Origin: Nitrospirota bacterium
GTDB taxonomy: Bacteria > Nitrospirota > Nitrospiria > Nitrospirales > UBA8639
Assembly (NCBI GenBank): GCA_020355985.1
Contig: CP070628.1
Location: 1,651,015 to 1,660,850, forward strand
DNA: 9,836 bases
Reading direction: 5' to 3'
In this document: piece by piece, positions 1 to 6,483 of the stretch
Numbering within the stretch: the stretch's first letter is position 1
Layout: each line of letters starts with the position of its first letter
Position numbers and translations under genes: made by a program
Notes under the pieces: model-generated
The model's input: only the letters and a program-made list of their open reading frames with translations
What the model was told of the DNA's origin: nothing
The model's database searches: none

Positions 1-425
1 ACTTCACAATAGACCCATGCGCAAGGCAAAGCGACGACGGTGATTTCACCAAGTGTACCGGTTTGAGCCACGCTTCGCATATGGCGACAATAGGCATAAT
101 TTGTTGGTTAGAGGGGAGTGGATCGCATATCTAGCGCGGTCAGTTTCCATTTTTTGCCGTAAGATTCGTGAAGACTTCGCTCTACAACGATAGTTTCTTC
201 GACTAATTGGGCAAAGCGAAGGGCGGTATCAGCATCTTCGGCCTTTTCTGCTCCGGTTGCAAATACCCTCGCCAACTCCTCTAAATAGCGGGCGTCTTGC
301 AAAATATAATATCGAAACTTTTGCAGAGGGAGTGTGCCCTTTCCTAAGGCCACGACAAAGGGATGGTGAAGTTGTGCCTTCCAGATAGACGCAGCTAATT
401 GACGCAAATGATCCGAAAAATTCAT
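1..425 (-). pseudogene. tenA: TenA-family (thiaminase II-like) gene, interrupted by an in-frame stop and cut by the window edge
   Basis: TenA proteins hydrolyse aminopyrimidine thiamine breakdown products for salvage; some relatives of this heme-oxygenase-like fold do other chemistry. The ATG at 425 opens 105 codons and ends in TAA (108-110). The same frame then stays open for 35 more codons to base 1, reading PTNYAYCRHM and later LPCAWVYCE, both typical of the family. Counting the stop as residue 106, the B. subtilis TenA active-site positions fall exactly in register: D44 and Y47 in LQDARYL before the stop, then Y112, C135 and Y139 after it. So one codon was changed, with no insertion or deletion. 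The start directly abuts the hydrolase stop (TAA then ATG), so translation is probably coupled. The last third, including the expected Y163 and E205, lies outside the window. It could be a recent pseudogene, a sequencing error or a readthrough gene. Family call is firm; substrate is not known. Confidence 0.82.
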
Positions 426-1379
426 TTACAGATCTTTCTCTAGAAAGGAAAGAATGAGAGGGTTAACCACTTGAGGTTGCTCCCATTGAGGTAGATGTCC
501 GGATTCGGGGATGATGTGCCATTCGGCCTGAGGTAAAATATTTTTCACCTGTTTTCCAACACCCAAAGGAAAGACGCGATCATGATCGCCCCATAGGAGC
601 AATGTTTGGTGTGAAATGCTTCCCATCCGTTGGCCATAACGTTCTTCCCAGCTATGAATATGATCTAATAACGAATAGAGCGGTGTGAGTAAGCCTCCTC
701 GCTGGCGATTATGAAACGATCGCTCAATGATTGAGGGAGAAATCAATTCTGGCTGATAGACCATTTCTTTGAGTAAGCGTTCCGTGGTTCCTCTCCCTGC
801 CAATCGATTCCCTAGCGTGGCCAGCCAGAGGGGAGGACGGTGGTGGAGAAACCGGCGATACTGGGGTGATGCCACACTGTCTTCAATTTGCGCCGGAAAG
901 CCAGAAATGAGTATCAGCCGATCTACCCGGTTCGGATAGTCCAGAGCCATAGCCATGGCAAGCCCTGCTCCCATGGAGTTTCCGATGAGTATGGCCTGTT
1001 CGATCTTCAGACTATTCATAAATTCCAGAAAAAAGTTTACGAGATGTTCCGGACTGTAAGTGGCCTCGGGTTTATCCGAAATCCCCGAACCTATGAGATC
1101 GGGGATTAACACTCGATGCGTGTGCGCTAAGGGCAGATATTGGTATTCCCATTGCCACATTGATCCACCGAAGCCATGGATAAGGATTACAGGCTTCCCT
1201 TTGCCAATATCCAGATAGGCCATACGATGGTCTTTGACCATGACCGTTTGGAAGGGAACCCTTTGGATGAGTTCAACCCAGGGAGGAAGTGATGGGGAAG
1301 AGGAACATCCCACGGATGTGAAACACCAAATGAGAATAAGGAAGATGGTAGTGGGCAACAAGTAAAAACGACCCGGCAT
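426..1379 (-). CDS. Alpha/beta hydrolase, predicted lipoprotein
   Basis: A 317-residue alpha/beta-hydrolase-fold protein of unknown substrate. The N-terminus has a hydrophobic stretch (about residues 6-23) followed by SVGC, so Cys25 is a candidate lipidation site; the serine at -3 is an unusual lipobox residue, and a plain membrane anchor is the alternative. Visible catalytic parts are the oxyanion motif HGFGGS (68-73), the nucleophile elbow GNSMG with Ser135, the acid Asp267 in WGDHDRVFP and His295 in SGHLPQW, so the triad is complete. The region between about 165 and 250 is the variable cap that sets specificity. Its ATG overlaps the pycB stop by one base (TAATG) and I see no Shine-Dalgarno sequence, which points to coupling with pycB. 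The family includes esterases, C-C hydrolases and haloperoxidase-like enzymes; the sequence does not say which. An outer-face location next to cytoplasmic carboxylase genes gives no obvious functional link. Confidence 0.88.
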   Translation of the reverse strand: MPGRFYLLPTTIFLILIWCFTSVGCSSSPSLPPWVELIQRVPFQTVMVKDHRMAYLDIGKGKPVILIHGFGGSMWQWEYQYLPLAHTHRVLIPDLIGSGISDKPEATYSPEHLVNFFLEFMNSLKIEQAILIGNSMGAGLAMAMALDYPNRVDRLILISGFPAQIEDSVASPQYRRFLHHRPPLWLATLGNRLAGRGTTERLLKEMVYQPELISPSIIERSFHNRQRGGLLTPLYSLLDHIHSWEERYGQRMGSISHQTLLLWGDHDRVFPLGVGKQVKNILPQAEWHIIPESGHLPQWEQPQVVNPLILSFLEKDL

Positions 1380-3313
1380 TAGGCCAAATGAATCAGGGTT
1401 TCATCCGGATTCACCTCATCTCCTTCTTTGATATAAATTGTTTCCACTCTCCCGTCTATAGGAGCCTGTACCCGATTTTCCATTTTCATGGCCTCTACGA
1501 CAAGTAAGGGGGTTCCGACTTTTACCTCATCACCTTGAGCGACCAGTAGCTTGACAACACGACCGGGCATGGGCGTAGTGACATCGCCGGCGTGTGAGGG
1601 TTTTGGACGACCGTCTATCTTAGATGAGGAGGACGCGGTCGGAGCCTCTGGAGCGCCAGCTAACACCTCCTGTATCGGTTCAAGGTAGACCTCTTCAAGC
1701 TTATCATTCACCTTAATGTAGTAAGGTTTGGTCCCATCTATCGTTTGCCCAGATCCCGAGACACGAATATGATACGACTCTCCATGAACCGTTACTTTAA
1801 ATTCCACTGGAGCCAAATGTAAGTCATGCCCAACGGCTGGTCCGCTTTCTGACTGGGTTTGCAGAGGTTCGGGTTTAAGCTCTCCCCTTTCTCGTTCGTC
1901 AAAAAATTGTAGTGCGACGGAGGGAAGTAGTGCGTACGAAACGATATCTTCCTCTGCGATGTCTTTTCCCACTAATTCTTGTTGTGCATCCTCCAGCTCT
2001 GGGTCAAGATTGTCAGCTGGTCGAGCCAATATCGGTTTGTCGCCTTCTAGCGCTTTTTGTCGGATTTTTGAGTTGAGACTCCCTGGCGGTTTTCCATACA
2101 AGCCTTGGAAATAATTCTTGGTTTCGTTGGTAATAACTTTATACCGTTCTCCTGTCAAAGTATTTAAGGTGGCTTGCGTGCCGACAATTTGACTGGTGGG
2201 GGTGACCAGTGGTGGATATCCCATATCTTTCCGGACTCGTGGGATTTCTTCCAACACCTCTTTAATTTTCCCAAGAGCATTTTGTTCCGCTAACTGGGCC
2301 GCCAAATTTGACAGCATGCCCCCTGGTACTTGAGAGAGTAGGATATCTGTATCGACTCCGGTGAAATCACTTTCAAATTGCCGATAGCGTTTCCGTGACT
2401 TTCGAAGTTTATCTGCGGCGGGAGCGAGTTGTTGCAGGTTCAATTTGGTGTCATAGGGAGTATTCCTCAGTGCGGCAATAAAGGATTCGGTTGGAGGATG
2501 GGAGGTTCCGCCAGACAGGGGAGACAAGGCTGTATCCAATATATCAAGACCTCCCATAATTGCCATCAAGGCAGACATCGAAGCCATCCCAGATGTGTAA
2601 TGGGTATGCAGATGAATAGGGGTGCGAACTGTTGATTTAAGACGACTGATTAACTCATAGGCTTCAAATGGAGGCAGCAATCCTGCCATATCTTTAATGC
2701 AGATCGTATCTGCGCCGAGGTCTTCGAGTTGCTTGGCCTGTTCAACGAAATGATTCAGGCTATGGACCGGACTCACGGTATAACAAATAGTGGCTTCAAT
2801 ATGTTTTCCGCAGGCTTTGACCACTTCCATGGCCGGTTTTATGTTACGAATATCATTGAGGGCATCAAAAATCCGAAAGACATCAATGCCGTTTTTGGCC
2901 GAGAGTTCTATGAACTTCTCTAGCACATCGTCGGCATAATGCCGATACCCCACCACGTTTTGCCCGCGCAACAACATTTGTAGGCGGGTTTTGGGCATGG
3001 TTTGCCGAAACGCTCGGAGACGTTCCCAAGGATCTTCTTTCAGAAACCGTAGGCAGGAATCAAATGTGGCACCTCCCCATACTTCCAACGACCAGAATCC
3101 GACTTCATCTAATTCGGCACCGACTGACAAAAGATCTTCGGTCCGCATGCGTGTCGCGAGTAATGACTGATGTCCGTCGCGTAGTGCGACGTCTGTCAAA
3201 TAAACCTGCCGTTTTGGCGACGCTTCAATATCGAGTGCAGGAGGAGATCCTGATTTCACACGTTTAGGAACCGGACGCCCTACATGCACTCGTTTTTTGG
3301 TTTTTCTTGGCAT
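1379..3313 (-). CDS. pycB: Pyruvate carboxylase subunit B (carboxyltransferase plus biotin carrier; OadA-like)
   Basis: This subunit moves CO2 from carboxybiotin to an acceptor, most likely pyruvate to give oxaloacetate. With the start used here it has 644 residues. The carboxyltransferase barrel begins at DVALRDGHQS (41-50). The catalytic or metal lysine is in CIKDMAG (K207) and the metal ligands are in HLHTH (H236, H238). A conserved PYC/OadA domain follows to about residue 475, then an Ala/Pro/Ser hinge (about 553-570). The biotinyl domain carries EAMKMEN with biotin lysine K610, 34 residues from the end. The open frame reaches TTG at 3319, but GAAAGG sits six bases before ATG 3313, so that ATG is preferred. 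About 30 Lys/Arg-rich residues precede the usual family start. No sodium-pump beta or gamma subunits are nearby, and pycA lies just upstream, which favours an ATP-driven carboxylase over oxaloacetate decarboxylase. 2-oxoglutarate carboxylase (CfiA-like) remains possible. Confidence 0.92.
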   Translation of the reverse strand: MPRKTKKRVHVGRPVPKRVKSGSPPALDIEASPKRQVYLTDVALRDGHQSLLATRMRTEDLLSVGAELDEVGFWSLEVWGGATFDSCLRFLKEDPWERLRAFRQTMPKTRLQMLLRGQNVVGYRHYADDVLEKFIELSAKNGIDVFRIFDALNDIRNIKPAMEVVKACGKHIEATICYTVSPVHSLNHFVEQAKQLEDLGADTICIKDMAGLLPPFEAYELISRLKSTVRTPIHLHTHYTSGMASMSALMAIMGGLDILDTALSPLSGGTSHPPTESFIAALRNTPYDTKLNLQQLAPAADKLRKSRKRYRQFESDFTGVDTDILLSQVPGGMLSNLAAQLAEQNALGKIKEVLEEIPRVRKDMGYPPLVTPTSQIVGTQATLNTLTGERYKVITNETKNYFQGLYGKPPGSLNSKIRQKALEGDKPILARPADNLDPELEDAQQELVGKDIAEEDIVSYALLPSVALQFFDERERGELKPEPLQTQSESGPAVGHDLHLAPVEFKVTVHGESYHIRVSGSGQTIDGTKPYYIKVNDKLEEVYLEPIQEVLAGAPEAPTASSSSKIDGRPKPSHAGDVTTPMPGRVVKLLVAQGDEVKVGTPLLVVEAMKMENRVQAPIDGRVETIYIKEGDEVNPDETLIHLA

Positions 3314-3319
3314 AAGCAA

Positions 3320-3325
3320 CCTTTC
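3320..3325 (-). promoter_or_regulatory. Ribosome binding site of pycB
   Basis: On the minus strand this reads GAAAGG, six bases before ATG 3313. It touches the alternative TTG start at 3319 with no spacing, so it decides for the ATG and a 644-residue protein. Confidence 0.6.
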
Positions 3326-3332
3326 ACATAGG

Positions 3333-3354
3333 CAACGGAATGAGGTCTCCGTTG
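3333..3354 (-). other. Hairpin between pycA and pycB
   Basis: CAACGGA (3333-3339) and TCCGTTG (3348-3354) are perfect 7-base arms with an 8-base loop, in the 56-base gap between pycA and pycB and just upstream of the pycB ribosome binding site. No T-run follows on the minus strand, so it is not a normal intrinsic terminator. It could be an mRNA processing or stability element that sets the ratio of the two subunits; that role is inference. Confidence 0.45.
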
Positions 3355-3365
3355 TATAAACTAAG

Positions 3366-3379
3366 AGGCTTACAAGCCT
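3366..3379 (-). other. Small hairpin over the pycA stop codon
   Basis: AGGCT and AGCCT arms (3366-3370 and 3375-3379) flank a 4-base loop and cover the pycA TAA at 3370-3372. On the minus strand it is followed by CTTAGTTT, only a weak T-rich tail. It may be a weak attenuator or a chance palindrome. It is separated by 19 bases from the second hairpin (3333-3354). Confidence 0.3.
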
Positions 3380-4788
3380 TCGTACGCAGCAATAACTGCG
3401 GAAAGAGCGACGACTAAATCTTCGGGTTCTTCCATCTCCTCGTAATCAAAGAGCCCTGGGTGGTTTTCAAGATAGCTCGTATCAAACCGTCCTGCACGGA
3501 AATCAGGTTCTTCCATGATTTTGGTTAAAAATGGGATAGTCGTTTTTACTCCTCTTAACATAAATTCTTCGAGGGAGCGATGGGTTCGGCGCACGGTTTC
3601 ATCCCATGTGCGGCCATGCACGGTGAGTTTAGCCAAGAGCGCATCATAATAGGGCGGGACGGTATAGTCTTTATATACCGTTCCGTCAATTCGTACACCA
3701 ACTCCACCAGGGGAAAGATAGGCGGTGATCTTTCCAGAAGACGGCCGAAAGCCGTTTTGAGGGTCTTCTGCATTAACACGGGTTTGAATGGCGTAACCTT
3801 GGAGATTGACTTCATGCTGTCCGAAGACTAAAGGCCGGCCGGCCGCAATCCAGAGTTGTGATTGGACGATATCCACCGTCGTAATTTGTTCGGTGACGGT
3901 ATGTTCGACTTGTATGCGAGGATTCATTTCCATGAAATAGTATTGGCCATCGGGGTCCAAGAGAAATTCAACAGTTCCAGCATTATAAAACTGCGCGGCC
4001 CGTGCCATGGCGATGGCAGCTTCACCCATTTCTGCCCGAAGGCGCGGGGTTAATACGAGCGAGGGAGCAATTTCGACCAGTTTTTGGTGACGTCGTTGAA
4101 TGGAGCAGTCACGCTCTCCGAGATGAATGACATAACCGTTTTTATCCGCTAACAATTGAAATTCAATATGGTGAGGCCGTTCAATATATTTTTCGATAAA
4201 GAGTTCCCCGTTACCAAATGCCGCCTGTGCTTCACGGGCACCGGCTTCCATGGCATCTTTGAGTTCTTCGTCCGAGCGCACTACCCGTAATCCGCGGCCT
4301 CCTCCCCCTGCACTGGCTTTCACCATGACTGGATAGCCGACTCGTTGGCAAAAGGCTAAGCCTTCTTCGGGCGATTCAACGCTTCCATCCGTTCCGGGGA
4401 CAACGGGAACGCCAATTTTTATAGCGAGTTCTCGTGCTTTGACTTTATCCCCCAACAATTCTAAGGAATGTGGTGAGGGACCAATAAAGTTAATGCCCTC
4501 TTCTTCGCATAGTTTGGCAAACGACGCGTTTTCAGCAAGAAATCCATAGCCTGGATGAATGGCATCTGCACGAATGCGTTTAGCCAACCCCACAATCTGC
4601 CGTGTATCCAAATAGCCTTGAACGGGGCCAGGCCCGACCAAATAGGCTTCATTAGCTTTTTTGACATAGATAGCTGTAGCATCACTCTCCGAATAAATGG
4701 CTGCCGTGGCAATGCCGTATTCTCGGCATGCCCGGATGACACGCATCGCAATTTCTCCCCGATTCGCAACTAAGATTTTTTTAAACAT
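3370..4788 (-). CDS. pycA: Pyruvate carboxylase subunit A (biotin carboxylase, AccC-like)
   Basis: A 472-residue ATP-grasp biotin carboxylase that uses ATP and bicarbonate to carboxylate the biotin on its partner subunit. The N-terminal domain begins FKKILVANRGEIA. The ATP-grasp domain has K157 followed by the glycine loop GGGGRG (161-166), and ERDCSIQRRHQK ending at K236. The active-site segment MEMNPRIQVEHT gives E287, N289, R291 and E295, one position below the E. coli AccC numbering. The C-terminal domain has GYAIQTRVNAED with R337. Length is typical. The adjacent gene encodes carboxyltransferase and biotin carrier on one chain, so this pair is a split pyruvate-carboxylase type enzyme rather than the acetyl-CoA carboxylase subunit; accC is the usual automated label. 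The start is fixed by the conserved N-terminus although no clear Shine-Dalgarno sequence precedes it. In an rTCA-type autotroph the product oxaloacetate would feed the cycle; that is inference. Confidence 0.93.
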   Translation of the reverse strand: MFKKILVANRGEIAMRVIRACREYGIATAAIYSESDATAIYVKKANEAYLVGPGPVQGYLDTRQIVGLAKRIRADAIHPGYGFLAENASFAKLCEEEGINFIGPSPHSLELLGDKVKARELAIKIGVPVVPGTDGSVESPEEGLAFCQRVGYPVMVKASAGGGGRGLRVVRSDEELKDAMEAGAREAQAAFGNGELFIEKYIERPHHIEFQLLADKNGYVIHLGERDCSIQRRHQKLVEIAPSLVLTPRLRAEMGEAAIAMARAAQFYNAGTVEFLLDPDGQYYFMEMNPRIQVEHTVTEQITTVDIVQSQLWIAAGRPLVFGQHEVNLQGYAIQTRVNAEDPQNGFRPSSGKITAYLSPGGVGVRIDGTVYKDYTVPPYYDALLAKLTVHGRTWDETVRRTHRSLEEFMLRGVKTTIPFLTKIMEEPDFRAGRFDTSYLENHPGLFDYEEMEEPEDLVVALSAVIAAYEGL

Positions 4789-4813
4789 AAAGGGTGAGGG
4801 TTTTCTCTTTGAA

Positions 4814-4842
4814 AGTACAGTTTATTCGGTGAATCCTAGCAA
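4814..4842 (-). promoter_or_regulatory. Candidate promoter of the pyc operon
   Basis: On the minus strand TTGCTA (4837-4842) and TGTACT (4814-4819) are 17 bases apart, each matching four of six sigma-70 consensus bases. A start near 4807 would give a leader of roughly 18-20 bases before pycA. The 83-base gap holds no terminator for the upstream gene, so read-through from the substrate-binding protein gene is equally possible. Confidence 0.3.
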
Positions 4843-4871
4843 GTCCGTACCCGATTGTCGTTTCTTTGTAT

Positions 4872-5765
4872 TCACCGATCACTTAGCTGATAATACTTGC
4901 CTTTTTTGATAAGTCGTTGGCCATCTTGAGACAGCACGAATTGTTCAAAGGCCAAAACCTTCGGCGAGGGTTGTTGGCTTGTAATAAGCATGATCGGTCG
5001 TTGGATGGGGTAGCGTTTATCTAGGACTGTTTGCACCTCGGGCTCGATCTTGTCAATAAATAGGAGATTGATCGCGACGCCATCTTCTTTGGCTCGAAGA
5101 GCCGGAGAGATCGAAACAAACGTTACAGCTTCAAGATTACCACTCACCATGGTAATGGCCTCTTGTTCGGTTTCCGCTCGGTAGGCTGATCGGGAAATAC
5201 CATTGGGAATCTCCAGCTGTTTTTCAAACCCTTGTCGGATGTTTTGATTGGTTGATCGATTGACCAGAACGATTTTGGTTTGGGGCGCTTCTTCATAGAC
5301 TTGCGACCAATAGCGAAGTTTCCCAGAAAACACCTGGGCAAGTTGAGCCGTGGATATTTCTTTCACTGGGTTGGAAAAATTCGTGAGGACAGCAATGCCA
5401 TCTCGTGCAATCATCGTGGAACGGAGAGAAGGAACTTCTTCACCAGTTACCGCAATGTCGGCTTCACCTAACTCAATTGTTCGAATAGGCTTTGCTTTGG
5501 GATGCCAAAAAAAATCAATAGAAATTGAGGGGTAGCGTTGTTCAAAGGCATCTGCCAATATTTCAAGAAGATAGCGTTCCGGCCCATTCCCGGCGATGAG
5601 AATAGTCCCTGAGGGAGATGAGGCCTCGTTGGTTGCACCTTGTATTTGTCCCTCGGGTTCGATCGCCAAGGTCTGAGAAAGGGGAAGAGATAGGCTAATA
5701 AAGAAACATCCCAAGATACACATATGGGTAGGGAGGCGAAGTTTTTTTTGTACCCCTCGAAACAT
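4872..5765 (-). CDS. Secreted PstS-like substrate-binding protein
   Basis: A 297-residue periplasmic protein of the phosphate-binding (PstS-like) superfamily. A signal peptide is visible: basic start, hydrophobic core about residues 15-29, likely cleavage after A34 (QTLA|IE). Met15 is an alternative start. Family marks include IAGNGPE (57-63) where PstS has its first phosphate loop, ADIAV with D103, LAQVFSGKLRYW (142-153) and YPIQRP (252-257). R170 in LVNR matches the phosphate-binding arginine, but the S-G-T that normally follows it is replaced by Q-N-I (174-176), so phosphate may not be the ligand. No permease or ATPase genes adjoin it. Proteins of this type also act as sensors or scaffolds. 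It lies 83 bases upstream of pycA on the same strand; whether they share a transcript is unclear. No good Shine-Dalgarno sequence is seen. Confidence 0.8.
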   Translation of the reverse strand: MFRGVQKKLRLPTHMCILGCFFISLSLPLSQTLAIEPEGQIQGATNEASSPSGTILIAGNGPERYLLEILADAFEQRYPSISIDFFWHPKAKPIRTIELGEADIAVTGEEVPSLRSTMIARDGIAVLTNFSNPVKEISTAQLAQVFSGKLRYWSQVYEEAPQTKIVLVNRSTNQNIRQGFEKQLEIPNGISRSAYRAETEQEAITMVSGNLEAVTFVSISPALRAKEDGVAINLLFIDKIEPEVQTVLDKRYPIQRPIMLITSQQPSPKVLAFEQFVLSQDGQRLIKKGKYYQLSDR

Positions 5766-5794
5766 AAATGTCGTCGCGTTGAATATATCGAAAA

Positions 5795-5821
5795 ATTTTA
5801 ACGATGAATGTTAACCGTTAA
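5795..5821 (-). promoter_or_regulatory. AT-rich upstream region with a TTAAC dyad
   Basis: TTAAC (5811-5815) and GTTAA (5817-5821) form a perfect dyad around one base, and another TTAACG sits at 5798-5803. On the minus strand TAAAAT (5795-5800) and TATATT (5782-5787) are possible -10 boxes, but neither has a convincing -35 at 16-18 bases. I read this as the likely control region of the substrate-binding protein gene, without a precise promoter. Confidence 0.3.
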
Positions 5822-5851
5822 GTCAGGAGCGAAGCGAAAAAACCCCTGAGA

Positions 5852-5884
5852 AAAAAGACAAAAACGGGGCCATCATTCCCGTTT
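5852..5884 (-). terminator. Intrinsic terminator after the zinc-ribbon gene
   Basis: AAACGGG (5862-5868) and CCCGTTT (5878-5884) are perfect 7-base arms around a 9-base loop. On the minus strand the second arm runs on into TTGTCTTTTTT, a good T-tract. It lies about 90 bases after the stop of the FmdB-type gene and before the substrate-binding protein gene, separating the two transcripts. The stem has only four G-C pairs, so it may be moderate in strength. Confidence 0.6.
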
Positions 5885-5974
5885 CAGGAAATGAATGTCA
5901 AGAGAGAAATGATAACGGGATAAGGTGGCGGGAAATTCTTGCAACTGATTCTCTCTAGGTCGATTGCTTCTTCT

Positions 5975-6274
5975 TTACCATGATTCACCAGGACCTGGTT
6001 GGGAGTTAGCTTCGGTTGGGGCTTCACGCATCCCTGAAATAAGAGGAAGCTTTTTAAGCTTTTCCATCCGTTCATCATGCATATGATAAGCTTTCTGTTC
6101 AGAAAAGCCTGTTTTATGCGTGCCGACAATTTTTGAAGCAAAGGAAGACATGATGCGACGACTCTTTACCATTTGGCATTTGGGACAGGTCGTATCTTCC
6201 GGCTTCATGCTGAGAGCTTGCATGGCCTCGAAATGATGATCGCATGATTCACACACATATTCGTATAATGGCAT
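5975..6274 (-). CDS. FmdB-type zinc-ribbon protein
   Basis: A 99-residue protein of the FmdB family (CxxC_CxxC small zinc ribbons), named after a proposed regulator of formamidase; the actual role in most bacteria is unknown. The N-terminus MPLYEYVCESC is the family signature. Four cysteines (C8, C11, C30, C33) form two CxxC pairs that should bind one zinc. The segment KSRRIMSSFAS after the second pair is also typical. The tail from about residue 52 is charged and then Gly/Pro-rich, probably disordered. The start is supported by AAGGAG seven bases upstream. It has its own promoter-like sequence and terminator, so it looks monocistronic and divergent from the small plus-strand genes. No signal peptide or membrane segment. 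Confidence 0.9.
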   Translation of the reverse strand: MPLYEYVCESCDHHFEAMQALSMKPEDTTCPKCQMVKSRRIMSSFASKIVGTHKTGFSEQKAYHMHDERMEKLKKLPLISGMREAPTEANSQPGPGESW

Positions 6275-6281
6275 GATAATA

Positions 6282-6287
6282 CTCCTT
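6282..6287 (-). promoter_or_regulatory. Ribosome binding site of the zinc-ribbon gene
   Basis: On the minus strand this reads AAGGAG, seven bases before ATG 6274. It is the strongest Shine-Dalgarno sequence on that strand in the window and fixes the start. Confidence 0.75.
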
Positions 6288-6323
6288 GAAGGATGATGTG
6301 ACTAATCTAATGAAAAATCATGT

Positions 6324-6341
6324 TAAATTATATAAATTATA
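6324..6341. repeat. Tandem 9-base repeat TAAATTATA x2
   Basis: Two perfect head-to-tail copies (6324-6332 and 6333-6341) sit in the AT-rich divergent region and overlap the -10 box proposed for the zinc-ribbon gene. They may simply reflect slippage in AT-rich DNA, or aid promoter melting. Confidence 0.6.
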
Positions 6342-6366
6342 TAGTAGGAAGGGCATGTGTGGCCAA
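6336..6366 (-). promoter_or_regulatory. Probable promoter of the zinc-ribbon gene
   Basis: On the minus strand TTGGCC (6361-6366) is followed after 17 bases by TATATA (6338-6343); an overlapping TATAAT lies at 6336-6341. This would start transcription near 6330 and give a leader of about 55 bases holding the AAGGAG site. Confidence 0.5.
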
Positions 6367-6385
6367 TAGCCTGGAGGAGTAATTT

Positions 6386-6403
6386 CTATATATTTACATA
6401 TAG
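6386..6403. other. Small dyad in the divergent region
   Basis: CTATAT (6386-6391) and ATATAG (6398-6403) are perfect 6-base arms around a 6-base spacer, midway between the two divergent promoters. It could be an operator, but it is short and AT-rich, so chance is a real possibility. Confidence 0.25.
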
Positions 6404-6420
6404 GACAAGGATCCCAGATC

Positions 6421-6449
6421 TTGACGCATACTAGGCAGTTCTATAGACT
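6421..6449 (+). promoter_or_regulatory. Probable promoter of the 59-residue protein gene
   Basis: TTGACG (6421-6426, five of six consensus bases) and TAGACT (6444-6449, four of six) are spaced by exactly 17 bases. A start near 6456 gives a leader of about 28 bases that contains the GGAGG site. Confidence 0.55.
6431..6439 (+). repeat. CTAGGCAGT, copy 1
   Basis: This 9-mer lies in the -35/-10 spacer of the promoter at 6421-6449, 44 bases before the ATG of the 59-residue gene. A second copy lies 37 bases before the next gene's ATG. The two copies agree at 10 of 11 bases over TnCTAGGCAGT. Confidence 0.5.
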
Positions 6450-6470
6450 CAACCTTTTTGCTTTTACTTT

Positions 6471-6475
6471 GGAGG
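6471..6475 (+). promoter_or_regulatory. Ribosome binding site that sets the start at 6484
   Basis: GGAGG lies eight bases before ATG 6484. The frame is open further upstream to a TTG at 6421, but that TTG is part of the promoter -35 box, so the ATG is the real start. Confidence 0.7.
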
Positions 6476-6483
6476 AACTTGCG

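Noticed and set aside
4826..4878. Inverted repeat TCGGTGAAT ... ATTCACCGA over the end of the substrate-binding protein gene
   Set aside because: Perfect 9-base arms, but the 35-base loop is long, no T-run follows on the minus strand and one arm covers the stop codon. Not credible as a terminator; chance is likely.
5824..5849. TCAGG ... CCTGA repeat near the terminator
   Set aside because: Only 5-base arms with a long loop and no T-tract after either arm in the direction of a gene end.
6309..6382. Two short ORFs (19 and 20 codons) in the divergent region
   Set aside because: No ribosome binding sites, AT-driven composition, and they overlap the opposite-strand promoter.
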